Assembly: GCA_018296165.2 (NCBI GenBank)
Contig: JACKQL020000054.1
Span: 248,001-312,000, forward strand
Source of the DNA: Termitomyces sp. T153
Lineage: Eukaryota > Basidiomycota > Agaricomycetes > Agaricales > Lyophyllaceae
Direction of reading: 5' to 3'
Length of the DNA: 64,000 nt
Under the pieces are notes generated by a model, which saw only the letters and a program-made list of their open reading frames with translations, searched no databases and was not told the origin of the DNA. Each line of letters begins with the position of its first letter. Position 1 is the stretch's first letter. Below are positions 1 to 11,009 of this stretch, in pieces. A program made the position numbers and the translations under genes.

Positions 1-388
1 CACAAGTTTGTATCCTCCGTTGGTTGGGACCTTGACAATGGTGTTGCAGGCACCCGTGATTCGGCTTTCGAGTGAGATTTCGTCAAGGTAAGGCATAACC
101 GCGGCCTTGATGGGCATAGTTACACTTCAATATGAGTGAGCATGCATTTATTATCCAGCATGGAGAAGAGACACACGCGGCGCCTCCACAGTCCTCGCTA
201 AATAGAGTTTGAAGCATTGCATTTGTAACTTTGCTTGTTGACCAAAGTTCATATGTATTCATGTCTGTGCACCCATCTAGCCAGTGAGTGAAAGCATGGT
301 TGTGCAACGTAGGTGCGGCAGAATGAGCAATAGGATAACCAAATAGATAGAATTTTTTCCCTGCTGGTGGTAAATTTAGCGATGTCAT
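1..388 (-). CDS. Shikimate/quinate dehydrogenase-like protein, N-terminal part (cut by window edge)
   Basis: Enzymes of this family reduce 3-dehydroshikimate or oxidise quinate with NAD(P) in the cytosol. The visible part is the substrate-binding domain. From the ATG at 386-388 it has the start motif FYLFGYPIAHSAAPTLHN, whose Ser and His-Ser residues bind substrate. An intron runs from 176 down to 125 (GT...AG, 52 bases); splicing across it gives GGAAVTMPIKAAVMP, with the conserved Lys of the family (xVTxPxK), then ITGACNTIVK. The NAD-binding half lies outside the window. The quinate-permease-like gene diverges 416 bases away, so a quinate-linked role is more likely than the pentafunctional AROM route, but the visible part cannot separate quinate from shikimate dehydrogenase. 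Family call is firm; substrate is inferred. Confidence 0.88.
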
Positions 389-533
389 CAGAATAATTGG
401 ATATTAGTCGGTCCTTTGAATGAGCTAGGTGTCAAAATCTTCACACGCAAGATAGAGCTCAAGAACAAGATATGTAACATTTTGTGTTATGAGAGTTCGA
501 GTCTACGATGAGAATCAGTCTGAATTAGCCGAT

Positions 534-594
534 CAGACCAATTGGAATCGATTGCAAATCCGAACAGGTCCGAACTTCCAATCATGCTGGTCTG
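534..594. promoter_or_regulatory. Symmetric element in the divergent promoter, possible activator or repressor site
   Basis: Between the two divergent quinate-type genes there is a nested symmetric pattern: CAGACC (534-539) and ATTGGA (541-546) are mirrored by TCCAAT (577-582) and GGTCTG (589-594). In the middle is a direct repeat, CCGAAC at 560-565 and 570-575. ATTGG/CCAAT is also the CCAAT-box core, and paired CCG triplets are usual for fungal Zn2Cys6 regulators. Binding by a QutA/Qa-1F-type protein is inference only. Confidence 0.35.
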
Positions 595-804
595 TTCAAT
601 TCCTCCACATGTAGCCTCGCCTGAGTAAGGTCAGCCGACCTTGGCAGAGACCCACAATAACCTCCTATAGTAAGTCGGGAACAGTATGGTAGCAAAAAAT
701 TACAGGATCCTGGGCTACGTGTCGCCTGTTAAATTATTGCTTTTCCATTGCTATCATACTACAGCTGGGCCATTCCTATCAAGCCATCTTCGTCCTCTAT
801 CGCC

Positions 805-3054
805 ATGGGGCACTTCTCCCGTGTCGAAGATCGGCCCACACCGAAAGAAGTCTACAATTGGAGGGTTTATTCTGCGGCCATGATCTCAGCTTTTGCCGCA
901 GTTATGATCGGGTCAGTCCCAGTTAGTGGTTGTTGACAACTTTGTTTTCGTGCTGAGCCATTTTCCAGATATGATGCAGCTTTTATAGGAACTTCCATAG
1001 CACTTCTCAGTTTCAAGGCCGAGTTCGGACTGGACAAAGTTTCTGCCAGTAAATTCGCCCTCATCTCGGCGAACATAGTTTCGTTATATCAAGCTGGGCA
1101 AGTATGATCTTGTGATTATCTCCTCAAAATTTGGCCACTCATGGTATCGCTATCGCAGTTCCTTCTTTGGCTCCATCTTTGGCTACCCTCTTGGCTTCTT
1201 CTATGGCCGTAAGGTGGGATTGTTGGTGTCTGCCATTGTGTTCTGCATAGGAGTTATCCTTCAAGTTGTCGCTTCGTGAGTATAAGTCAATCCTACACCA
1301 TGCATGCAAGATTTTACGCCATAGCAGATCAAATACCGGCTTGGGGATTATCTACGCCGGCCGGGTCATCGTAGGTCTCGCGATTGGTGCTGCATCGAAT
1401 CTGGCAGTAAGTGAACACTGCCTACTCTGGTGTGTATCTAGTATTCTTAGGGATACATCATTTGTAGCCTATATACGTGGCCGAAATTTCGCCTCCAGCT
1501 ATACGAGGTAGATTAATCGGTCTTTACGAGCTTTGCTGGCAGATAGGTGGTGTTGTAGGTACGTCCTACACGGAACTACTGTCATCGTGCTCTCACCCTT
1601 CTTTCGAGGCTTCTGGATCAACTACGGCGTCAGTATTAACATCGCGTCTGGTCGCCGTCAATGGTTGATAGCATTCGCAGTCCAGTTCATCGTACGTCTC
1701 CCAAATCATGAGAGTCTGGGCGATTGACTGAAGACTTTCGGTAGCCCGGTGGCTTGTTGTTCATCGGAGCTTGGTTTCTTACCGAGTCGCCTCGTTGGCT
1801 CGTCTCGCGTGATCACAATAGTCAAGCCTTGAAGAACCTTTCGTACCTCCGGAACCTACCCGACGACCACCCGTATGTCGTCGAGGAGTACGAAAGTATC
1901 GAGCGGACCATCGCGCACGAACGCGGCTTTGTCGGGGCAGGGTTCTTCGGTCCCCTGAGGAATGTTTTGACGAATGAGATGTTGATCAAACGCCTGTTCA
2001 TTGGCTCCAGCCTCTTCGCTTGGCAGAACGCGACCGGAATCAACGCAATAAATTATTACTCGTTCGTCCAAATTCCAATCTAATGTTACACGACAATCCC
2101 TTAGCAATACATCACAGCCCGACTATCTTCGAATCTATCGGGATCACAGGAACCAATACTGCACTCCTAACTACCGGAGTTTATGGCATCAGTGAACTTC
2201 TGCGCCTCCTAGATTCTCTCATGGTTGATTTATACAGCTTCTTCTAGTCAAACTGGTTGGCTCTCTCGTCTGGCTCCTGTATTTGGTAGACACATTAGGG
2301 CGCCGTTACCTGCTGATTGTTGGGTCCATCGGCGGTGGAATTTCTATGTATTACATTGGGGCATACATAGCCATATCGAAACCCGCGACGACTTCCGCTA
2401 GCGGACCTGTTGTATTGAATGCTGGAGGACGTAGTGCCGGTGAATAGTCTTCGTAATTTCGTGACATGTGGTAAAGCCGGCCCCTCATGAACCTTTTCCA
2501 TAGTCGCGTTCTTTTACATTTGGACGATCTTCTACTCACCAACGTGGAATGGTACTCCCTGGGTCATCGGAGCTGAATTCTTCCCTCAACATGTCCGCAC
2601 CTTTACGCAAGCTTGCATGGCTGCGTCCAACTGGTTGTATGGGTGAGTCATCTCGAACTCTATGATACAATGACTTGACCAAACACTCGCTCCTCCTCAG
2701 TTTCCTCATCGCCCGATTCACGCCACAAATGTTTATAGCCATGGGTTATGGCGTTTACATCTTCTTCGCCTCGTTGATGATGTTATCTATCATTTATGTA
2801 TTTGTAAGCTCCTCTTCTTGCTCTATATCACCATGTTCACGTTTCTTATATAATACCACTAGTTCATTTTACCCGAAACAAAACAAGTCCCGCTTGAACG
2901 GATGGAAGAACTTTTTGCCCCTGGGCTTAAGCCATGGAGGGCACATTCGGTGGTAATGGCCCGGGTCCATGAGCAGAATGCTGCCACGGCGAACGGGAGA
3001 ACGTTTCGCGATTTTTTGGGAAAGCCATCTCACGATCGTTCAGAATATTCATGA
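805..3054 (+). CDS. qutD: Quinate permease-like sugar transporter (MFS, QutD/Qa-y family), 12 exons
   Basis: Plasma-membrane proton symporter of the sugar-porter family, closest in its N-terminus (EDRPTPKEVYNWRVYS, IGYDAAFIGTSIAL) to fungal quinate permeases. Exons: 805-911, 969-1097, 1159-1275, 1328-1406, 1468-1558, 1609-1691, 1745-2061, 2118-2191, 2248-2439, 2504-2642, 2701-2803, 2863-3054; they sum to 540 codons plus stop in one open frame, the usual length. Family signatures are present: GRVIVGLAIG, PPAIRGRLIGLYELCWQIGG, TESPRWLVSR, WQNATGINAINYYSP, and the PETKQVPLE C-terminal motif. All introns are GT-AG except the one at 1098-1158, which must be GC-AG to keep the conserved AGSFFG. It diverges from the shikimate/quinate dehydrogenase gene and probably supplies its substrate. 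Gene appears intact; the substrate is inferred from family and neighbour. Confidence 0.9.
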
Positions 3055-3787
3055 CCTTTATATTGATAATGACATAACATCTTTTTTTGCCTATCATTGA
3101 CGACTTGTCCTCATCCACTGCCTATGTTTATGATATCACAGGTCGCATGGTGGGCGTCCTGCCATAAGCACTCGTTTCTTTATCATTTTCCTACGCGAAG
3201 TCTGCACGGTTGTCGCCGTTGACATGATGGACTCAGAGAACATGGAGGTCACCAACGTGTCGGGTCTTTGATTGTAATCTCGACAGCACTTTCACAGCCT
3301 GGGAGCAACCCTTATTTTGAGCGTCGGCTACATGAAGACCAGAGTTTCATTAATGACGACCTTCCAGAATATGCGTGGAACTCAACGGTCAAAACAAGTA
3401 GATGCCTGTCGCGAGTCCCACTACGCTGACGGTACACCACGGCATACTTGTCAAGGCGTCGGAGCTTTTGTTGACTCACGCTTCTGGATATCAAAAACGT
3501 CCGTGGTGAGCCGTAATGCGCATCACATGGCTAATTTCTTCATAGTTTATCGGCTTTGGCTCACCAACAATTGTGAAAATATGCAGGAGCAGGACAGATA
3601 ATCCAAACCCGGAATTTTTGCCTGTCGGCTCGTAGGCTGCAATATTGCCTGATTTGAATGTTGGGTAGTCATATCAGCAGTTCGTTTTTTTTATTATCTC
3701 CGTGGGTCACCTTATGAGAGGATATGAAGATTGCCCTTCTTCACAGTAAATATCATTTGAACCCACCTCTCTCTCACCCGTCTTTCA
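3055..3787. other. Intergenic, no gene seen
   Basis: Short open frames only, with no recognisable motifs. It separates the permease from the cyclophilin array. Confidence 0.5.
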
Positions 3788-4430
3788 ATGGCTAACGTCT
3801 TTGTACGCTCACCTCCCCTTTTCTGAGAACTTTTGATCAATTTATTTACATTATACTCGCCATTAGTTTGATATTGTCATCGATGACAAACCCGCCGGGC
3901 GAATTGTCATGAAACTATATGACGATGTCGTTCCCAAAACTGCGCGAAATTTTCGTCAACTGGCGACTGGCGAACATGGGTTTGGCTATAAAGGCTGCAC
4001 TTTTTATCGCATAATCCCAGGCTTCATCATACAAGGCGGGAACGTCGAGGATGGAAAATCTATCTATGGAGGCCGCTTCTCAGGTGACGGCATTTTTGCT
4101 TCCAGTCGCTATGTAATGTTCACGCTCAAATATAGACGAAAACTTCCAGCTGAAGCATGACAAGCCTGGTCTTCTGTCAATGGCTAATTCGGGAAAGGAC
4201 ACTAATGGTTCCGAGTTTGTGATCACTACTATCGCTACCACATGGCTTGACGGGTCTCACGTCGTTTTTGGTGTTTTTTATTTCACCAGCATAAAGAACG
4301 AGACACTTATTGAATCGTAATAGGTGAAGTCATCGAGAATATGGATCTTGTGAAACGCATGGAAACATTCGGGACACCGCAGGGTACTCCTAAAGTAAAG
4401 GTTATCATCGCTACGTGCGGGACTGTCTAA
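3788..4430 (+). CDS. Cyclophilin A-type peptidyl-prolyl isomerase, divergent copy 1
   Basis: Cyclophilins catalyse cis-trans isomerisation of Xaa-Pro bonds. Exons 3788-3802, 3867-4083, 4136-4270 and 4324-4430 give 157 residues with no stop. Intron positions and phases match those of the two copies downstream. Active-site residues (human CypA numbering) are partly changed: Arg55, Phe60, Gln63, Trp121, Leu122 and His126 are kept, but Met61 is Ile, Ala103 Ser, Gln111 Glu and Phe113 Val. The loop after the QGG motif is five residues shorter than in copies 2 and 3. Codon use is more A/T-rich than in copy 2. It may have weak or altered activity, or be on the way to decay, yet the reading frame is intact. 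Confidence 0.82.
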
Positions 4431-5220
4431 CACACTACCATTCTACATGCGAGCCCCCAATCTGCACAACATGGACCTGCTAGTACTCAAACTTGTCAAT
4501 AACAGTGGAGCTTGTACTTGTGTTTTCGTCACTGCCGGCAGCTGAACTGATATTTCCAAATACTGGCTGACCCTCTCACGTCCCCATCAGGCCTCAGGCT
4601 CCACACCTTCTGACCTCCTCACTGACGTAGACCAACGCAACCCTTCATCTCATCTTTTGATGGGGTGAAATGGAGTCGGAGATTTCCGTCACTTGTCCCG
4701 AGTTCTCCAAAATTACCAACTGAACGCGTTTCACATGCTATCTTCTCAATCATATGCACATATTCCCCCTTCGCATACAGCTGTACTACGTTCAAATATA
4801 TCATAAGCTGTGGTAACTGCCTGATTACAAAGTACTACTGAACAAGTATGAGTCACAGTGGCAGAAAGCTACTCTAGATTTGCAGAGATTGATGTGTCTA
4901 TCACACATTACCAGCAATTACGGTAACACGAGCGAATACTACTGGATAGCTACCTAAAAGGGGACTTATTTACCAAACCCCTATAGTTACTACATACTTA
5001 TCAGAAAAGTGGGTGGAACTGTGCGTTCCAACGAGAGTCCAAATCCTCCAAGTTGTACATGTCCGGCGCGATAGGATAACAATGTCGGATCTCTAAAATT
5101 GCAGCTTGTCAACCTTCGAGTCCTTCAAGTAGAGTCGTAATTACGGAAGTAGACGAAATGCGGTCAATGCTTCACTGGCTCTACTAAACATCTCGTTTCT
5201 TATCACTAGTAAATACATGA
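4431..5220. other. Intergenic, no gene seen
   Basis: No open frame with family motifs and no repeat recognised. Confidence 0.45.
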
Positions 5221-6575
5221 TTGATCTCGCAAGGTGACAACGGCTCGTCAACCCGTTGCCCGACGCCAGATACTACCACCTCTCTTTCTCTTGATACTGT
5301 GTTTGACATCCACCGAAAGTCTATCGCGATTGATTTTCTCTATTTTTGTTGTCGGAATGAATCATCGCGACTCAATGATCTTGCCAACAGCCTTGCGATC
5401 CCCTACCTAATGCCCTCTGAATTTTCGTGCTCGACCTCTCAAGTTTGAGATGCACTCGAGAATATACCAGGCTCTAGAACTACTCTTCTTGTCTTTAATT
5501 CGTGCCACAGTCATAAATCGAATCTTCGACGATACCTATAGGGACTGGTCACCGGAGCGGTTACGTACTCCTCCGTCACCTACCACTGGTATAGGATTCT
5601 CGTTCAAGGTGTGCTCCAACATATACTTCATATTGACGACACAGTAGATTCGCTTCCGACTCCAGGTGCTGCAGTTTACGTATGATTCATACTTGCTAAC
5701 TTCGTTGGGCCTGGAATTTCCACCAACAGTCTACGATTTCGCCCTCGACGGCAGTTACGTTTCCTCGTTGCATCACATCCCGAACTCAAGCCCGAACTTC
5801 AATTACAACGCTCTTGTGTTGAGAGACAATCTCCCTAACAAATAACACACTAAATATGTCATGACCTGGCTTGATTAACTCTTGTGGGGGATCTACTCTG
5901 ATTATGCCAAGTATACGTACGTGCATCTACTTCAAGCGTTTATTTGTCACTAGTCTCCGATAACGACACTCGCGGAAACAACCATGTCATCTGAAAATTC
6001 GCGTTCTGTGCCAACTTGAATCTTTCTGGGAGGCGCAGTTGGTGGTGCTTTGATGCTTAGCATTATTATGTTTATCTTTCTCTGCTTTCATATGAGACGG
6101 AATAAGTAGGCCATGTCCATCATATTCTGCAAAAAATGCAGACTGAACTTTTACTGGAGAGTTAAACGCCAGCCATTTGCATTGACTCAAGCCATGCCTG
6201 TGAATCCACAGACATCTATGACCCCAGCGCCAACCTTGTCACCCGCTTATAACGACTCCGGCATCATCTCGAATGAGACTGATTCCGAATCCTTGCGAGC
6301 ACGGGACAGGGTGAGATGAACCAACAAATAAGAGGGCTAACACGCGAGATGTAGACACTTGCTGGAGCAAGGAACAAATCTCCCAAAAGGCCTCTGCGGA
6401 TACACCCCGCGTTGACATGTTGACATCCCACTCTTTGCATCAGGAGAGAGCCCATACGAACCGGGTCCAGCAACAAATCGATATAATAAGAAGAGAGATC
6501 AATCATCTCCAGGCCAACTTCATTGATTGGGCGCGTGGTCTTACAGACGATCCTCCGAGTTATCGTACTTGCTAA
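5221..6575 (+). pseudogene. Decayed agaricomycete-type single-pass membrane protein (extracellular sandwich domains, TM, basic tail)
   Basis: Fragments fit, in order, a common agaricomycete receptor-like architecture. First comes an extracellular stretch with FDDTYRDWSP near 5526 and SLGLEFPPTVYDFALDGSY near 5708-5760. Then there is a glycine-rich start of a membrane helix followed by a hydrophobic helix and MRRNK (about 6028-6108), then a cytoplasmic Pro/Ser-rich tail and a C-terminal IDIIRREINHLQ helix ending at the TAA at 6573-6575. In the expected frame I meet a TAA after LPNK (about 5841), another TAA near 5875, a TGA just before the membrane helix (about 6018) and a frame change across the last intron. 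The 5' boundary is uncertain. No function is assigned to the family with confidence. Confidence 0.5.
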
Positions 6576-7409
6576 ACGAGATCTAAGATCCTTCTCGTTT
6601 ACAGCACCCGTTTTTGCGTATGCACAGTAAGGTTACTCCACCAATTTCTACTCCACAGAGCAATCCTGCGTTTTTTAATTAGTTGTCCAACAAGCAGTGG
6701 AGACAAGATCTTGGATTGTGACTTATGACCCAATCAACAAGGGAAAAAGTTCGGCGCGTGTTTGATGGATGGGCCATATATGTGGAACACATAAAGGTTC
6801 TCCTGAGAAGCTGAAATCGAGAGGGATAATGATTTCATAGCGGCTTCAGGTGGGGATGAGAATCGGGAAAGAAAACCTCACTGAACATGGGGTATCGAGG
6901 ATATCATAAGTAAAAAGGGTGCGATCAGAGACAGAGAAATTGGAGAGGCCTCACGTCATATTGCATTACACATCGAATACACGTACACAACATATGTTGC
7001 AATCTCGCACACCTAAAGGCTGTTTGTGTCATCCAAACGAAACGAGCTGGCTCAATCAGTGTTGGTACGCGGGATAAAAAACCTAAGGAAGGAGGCGAGC
7101 GCGAAGACCTCAAGTCACCTAGTCAAGCCTTTCAGGGTATTGAAATACTTGAGGAGGACTGCGATTACGAGACGTCCACTGAAGACCTGTATCTTGGCAA
7201 CGATTTACCCAAGTCTCAGATGCGGAAGTTACAAAAACTATTCTCGAGCCTTGGGTCTAATTACTGTAATACATGATTCGGGTTGCGACGGGCCACGGCA
7301 AGTTCCAATGGTCGTGCCGATCAGTGGATTTGTAAGCAACTATGTCATTTCCTTTTTATTGCATCCGCTAATCAAGTGCGCCTTTGTGACAACTCTTTCC
7401 GCTCTTGCC
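6576..7409. other. Intergenic, no gene seen
   Basis: A 155-codon open frame starts here (7026-7493) but has no recognisable motif and runs into the first exon of the next cyclophilin gene, so it is treated as chance. Confidence 0.5.
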
Positions 7410-8070
7410 ATGGCTAATGTATATGTAAGCCAATTCCAGCATTCCCACCAGAACTTTTCTTATCTTTTGAATATAGTTCGATATCACGATTAACGACGAG
7501 CCCTCTGGGCGCATCGTCATGAAGCTCTACGATGATGTCGTGCCCAAGACCGCGAAGAACTTCCGTGAGCTCGCGACTGGCGAGCACGGCTTTGGCTACG
7601 CTGGATCTTCGTTCCACCGTGTCATCCCCGACTTCATGCTTCAGGGAGGTGACTTCACCAAGGGCAATGGCACTGGTGGCAAATCGATCTATGGAGAGAA
7701 ATTTGCCGGTAAGCATATATGCGTGAAATTTGATCCATATCGATCTGATTATATTGCGATATGTGATCAGATGAGAATTTCGTCAAGAAGCACACTGGAC
7801 CTGGTATCCTTTCTATGGCCAACGCTGGCAAGAACACCAACGGCTCCCAGTTCTTTATCACCACCGTTAAGACATCTTGGCTCGATGGTGCCCACGTCGT
7901 TTTTGGTCAGGCTATTTCTTCATGTGTACTTGAAAAAACTTCTTATATGTTTTTCTTTTGTAGGTGAGGTTGTGGAGGGTCTGGATGTTGTCAAGCGGGT
8001 CGAGAAGTTGGGATCTGCGTCTGGGAAGCTCTCGAAAAAGGTCACCATCGCTAAGTCTGGAACCGTCTAA
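7410..8070 (+). CDS. Cyclophilin A-type peptidyl-prolyl isomerase, copy 2
   Basis: Exons 7410-7424, 7477-7708, 7771-7905 and 7964-8070 encode 162 residues, the normal length of cytosolic cyclophilin A. All catalytic and cyclosporin-binding residues are present: [13 protein letters not shown] (Arg55, Phe60, Met61, Gln63), [16 protein letters not shown] (Ala101-Phe113) and [12 protein letters not shown] (Trp121, Leu122, His126). The first exon is only five codons (MANVY), as in the other two copies. Codon use is strongly C-ending, typical of a well-expressed gene. No targeting signal, so cytosol or nucleus. It lies 227 bases upstream of copy 3 in the same direction. Confidence 0.95.
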
Positions 8071-8296
8071 AGGTCTTAACGCTTATGAACCTCCACCATC
8101 TTGTACTATATACATACGATAAGATCCTTGAGCTGCAATTTTCACTGTACAAAGTGGAGTAATTCTAGACTACCTACAATTGCAAAGAAAAGTGCACCTC
8201 TTCGAAGTTTCAAACGATATCACCGGTAATCGCCGGATCTCTTAAAACAGATAACATGATTGTTGAGCTTTACAACCACTCTTTCTCATCTCCACC

Positions 8297-8961
8297 ATGG
8301 CTAACGTATTCGTAAGCCATCTATTTTCTGGACTACGGCGAAAGAATCCTCGTTCTCATCACTATTGATCTAGTTCGACATCACGATCGACGAACAGCCT
8401 GCTGGCCGCATCGTCTTCAAACTCTTTGACGACGTCGTTCCCAGGACCGCGAAGAACTTCCGCGAACTCGCGACCGGCCAGCACGGCTTTGGTTATCAGG
8501 GATCCTCGTTCCACCGCGTTATCCCCAGCTTCATGCTCCAGGGAGGTGATTTTACAAAGGGCAACGGTACCGGTGGAAAATCGATCTACGGAGAGAAATT
8601 TGCCGGTGTGTAGCATTTATCTGATCTTTATCGATCTGATTGACTCATAATCTGTGATTAGATGAGAACTTCCAGCTTAAACATACCAAGCCTGGTCTTC
8701 TTTCCATGGCTAACGCTGGCAAGAACACCAACGGCTCTCAATTCTTCATCACTACCGTTGTGACATCCTGGCTTGACGGTGCCCACGTCGTTTTCGGTCA
8801 GCCTGATACTTTTCATTTGCAAACCATTCCTGATTGTTTCCCTTTTTCTCGTAGGTGAGGTTGTTGAGGGTATGGATGTTGTTAAAGCGGTTGAGAAGTG
8901 TGGGTCTGCTTCTGGCACGACCTCGAAGAAGGTCACTATTGCCAGCTCTGGAACCGTTTAA
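8297..8961 (+). CDS. Cyclophilin A-type peptidyl-prolyl isomerase, copy 3
   Basis: Exons 8297-8311, 8374-8605, 8662-8796 and 8855-8961 encode 162 residues. Catalytic motifs are complete ([35 protein letters not shown]). Exon lengths of 15, 232, 135 and 107 are identical to copy 2, so the two are recent tandem duplicates; copy 1 shares the 15-, 135- and 107-base exons. Differences from copy 2 lie on the surface (for example FKLFDDVVP for MKLYDDVVP, and a Cys near the C-terminus). Residues [12 protein letters not shown] after the third exon start are closer to copy 1 than to copy 2, which hints at gene conversion or at copy 3 being nearer the shared ancestor. Confidence 0.95.
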
Positions 8962-9391
8962 GGTCTGGAACCATTAAAGACTCGAAGCTTTGAGGACTTC
9001 GAATGAACTGTTGTATCATACTTATACCTACAAAAAATGTTAGGCTTGAAAGATGCAATTTTTACTGCATAGAAACCAGATCAATCTGATCGTCAAGTAC
9101 AACGAACCTCTGATCATTACAGCAGGTAAATAAATATCGCGTTTTGCATCATCCAACATCCATCGAACTCATCAATCATCATTGACACCGGGTTTTTTTG
9201 CGCTCCGACTCAGATTGGTTAAGTATTAAAGACGCTGGACGGTGCTGTGGTGGTGGTGAGGTCGGTTTTGCACTCTTTTTTGAGATACAGGCACTGGCTT
9301 TCACCGGGACCGTCGCGTAAGGTAGAGCTTAGGACATTTTGACACGAGTGGCATCGCCTTCACTACATCCCACAGGGTCTACTCCGCAGTA

Positions 9392-11009
9392 GTGGTACTT
9401 CAAGGTCCTCCATTTTTTGTGGCGTGCATATTCGCCGTCTATGCATTGTTTACAACGCTTCGTTTCCTCCGGCGTCCAAACAACTCATTACGGTCACCTG
9501 AAAGAGAATCCAGGTTGTTGATAGTAGGGTCTTCGGGCAATGGAAGTTATGGTTTGTCAGATGATAGGACATTGGCAGCATTATCGTTGAATGGCGCATG
9601 GATCGCTGATTTGGAGACATCGTGTGTGCTCCGTCATTGGACCGCGAGGGGCTCAACGTTCAAGGCATTCTTCCCCGTTGTTCCTGGCTCGTGCGGTTAT
9701 TCCCAGTTTCGGTCCACGACTTCAGATCGTTCTCGAAGTTATTGATACTATCCACATGAGCGCGACCGCGGGCATTTACTGCCTCTTCAGCGTTCCGTAA
9801 TTCTTTATCGACATCGAGTATTCGAAGCCCCTGACAACTTCAGGTTCTCTTGGTCGAACTCTTTCGAGAGTGCAGTCCAGCCCGAAGGGCATTGTGACCG
9901 GTGTATTCAATGTCTTACGGTAATTTAGATCAAGCCAACCAGGACTGTGGAAAGCGTTCATTCATTCCATTATCTTTAGATCTTCCGAACGGATACCCGC
10001 GCCCATACTACCCAATGCTGGGCAAACTATGTGGACACTGCGAACAGTAAACTCTGCTGCATCTTTAATCATGTTTCTCATGCTAGCTCTGTCTAGTGTC
10101 AACATTGCGTACTTCGCTGCCGTATTCAAATGAACTTTCTCTGTAGTGAAAGGGTCGTAGCGCGTGTAAAGAGAAATTGTTTTGTATTCAAGCCCATCTC
10201 ATGTTATGATGGTTCATGGACGATTCTTCTGGAACATGCAACTGGTGAAATCATAGGGACTGGGATCTCAATCACTATTATAACTTTGTTTGATTGTTTC
10301 CGCTCATTGACTCTCAGCATCAATGATGTCCGTCTTAGGCCACGTACTTGCCGCTCTATTCACTCAGGGCCGAGGGGCGTCCACCTTTGTATCCACATTC
10401 AACTTTTTTGGTTGATAGAATTCTACTGGAAGAACTCTGGCGTTTTCTTGGATCTCCCTTCTTTGCGAGCAGCTTTTTACACAGTACATACTCTACCTTC
10501 AGCGTTTTTTGCTTGCTCCCTCCAGGAGACGCGTATCTCTTCATGACCATCGATCAACTGTAAACGTTTGAACCTTGAACACGAGAATTCAATGGGCCTT
10601 TGTCCCTGATCTGCGCCTTGACAGTATCGACCACGTTAATAGTACACGTGAACATGATCCAGTTCCTTTTGGGCCTTGGCCTTTGCTTCCCTCATTCTGT
10701 CCGCGTATCTCACCCGGAATTGGCATCCTCCATTGACCGTGCCCAGGTTTGTCATCGCTGTATTCTTTATCTGCAATATCTTCCTTATCATTTGTGCCGC
10801 TTCTTCCGTGGCAGTATTGGATCGAGGTTAGATTCCTTCTGTATTGGGTTAGTCCAGCTATCTCTGCTCTGACCTCGACTCAATCTACTTCTACTCACAT
10901 ATCACCGCGGTGGCTTTCATTGGACTTATTCACCCGTAAGTATCTTCAATACACAGAACTGTTAAGGTCTACTAGTATCGAGATACGCGCATGGCGCAGA
11001 GGGTTCTAA
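9392..11009 (+). other. Unresolved region, possibly a decayed multi-pass membrane-protein gene
   Basis: Several hydrophobic open fragments follow each other on the plus strand: 9392-9745, 9591-9800, 10130-10546 and 10749-11009. One piece near 9700-9790 reads LQIVLEVIDTIHMSATAGIY, which loosely recalls the LDTLHLALIAHALYFY segment of DUF6534-like proteins found later in the window. I could not join the pieces into one open frame; stops interrupt every join tried. It could be a pseudogene of a membrane protein, or chance hydrophobic reading of pyrimidine-rich DNA. Confidence 0.25.

Noticed and set aside
7026..7493. 155-codon plus-strand ORF upstream of cyclophilin copy 2
   Set aside because: It has no motif and overlaps the first exon of the cyclophilin gene in another frame.
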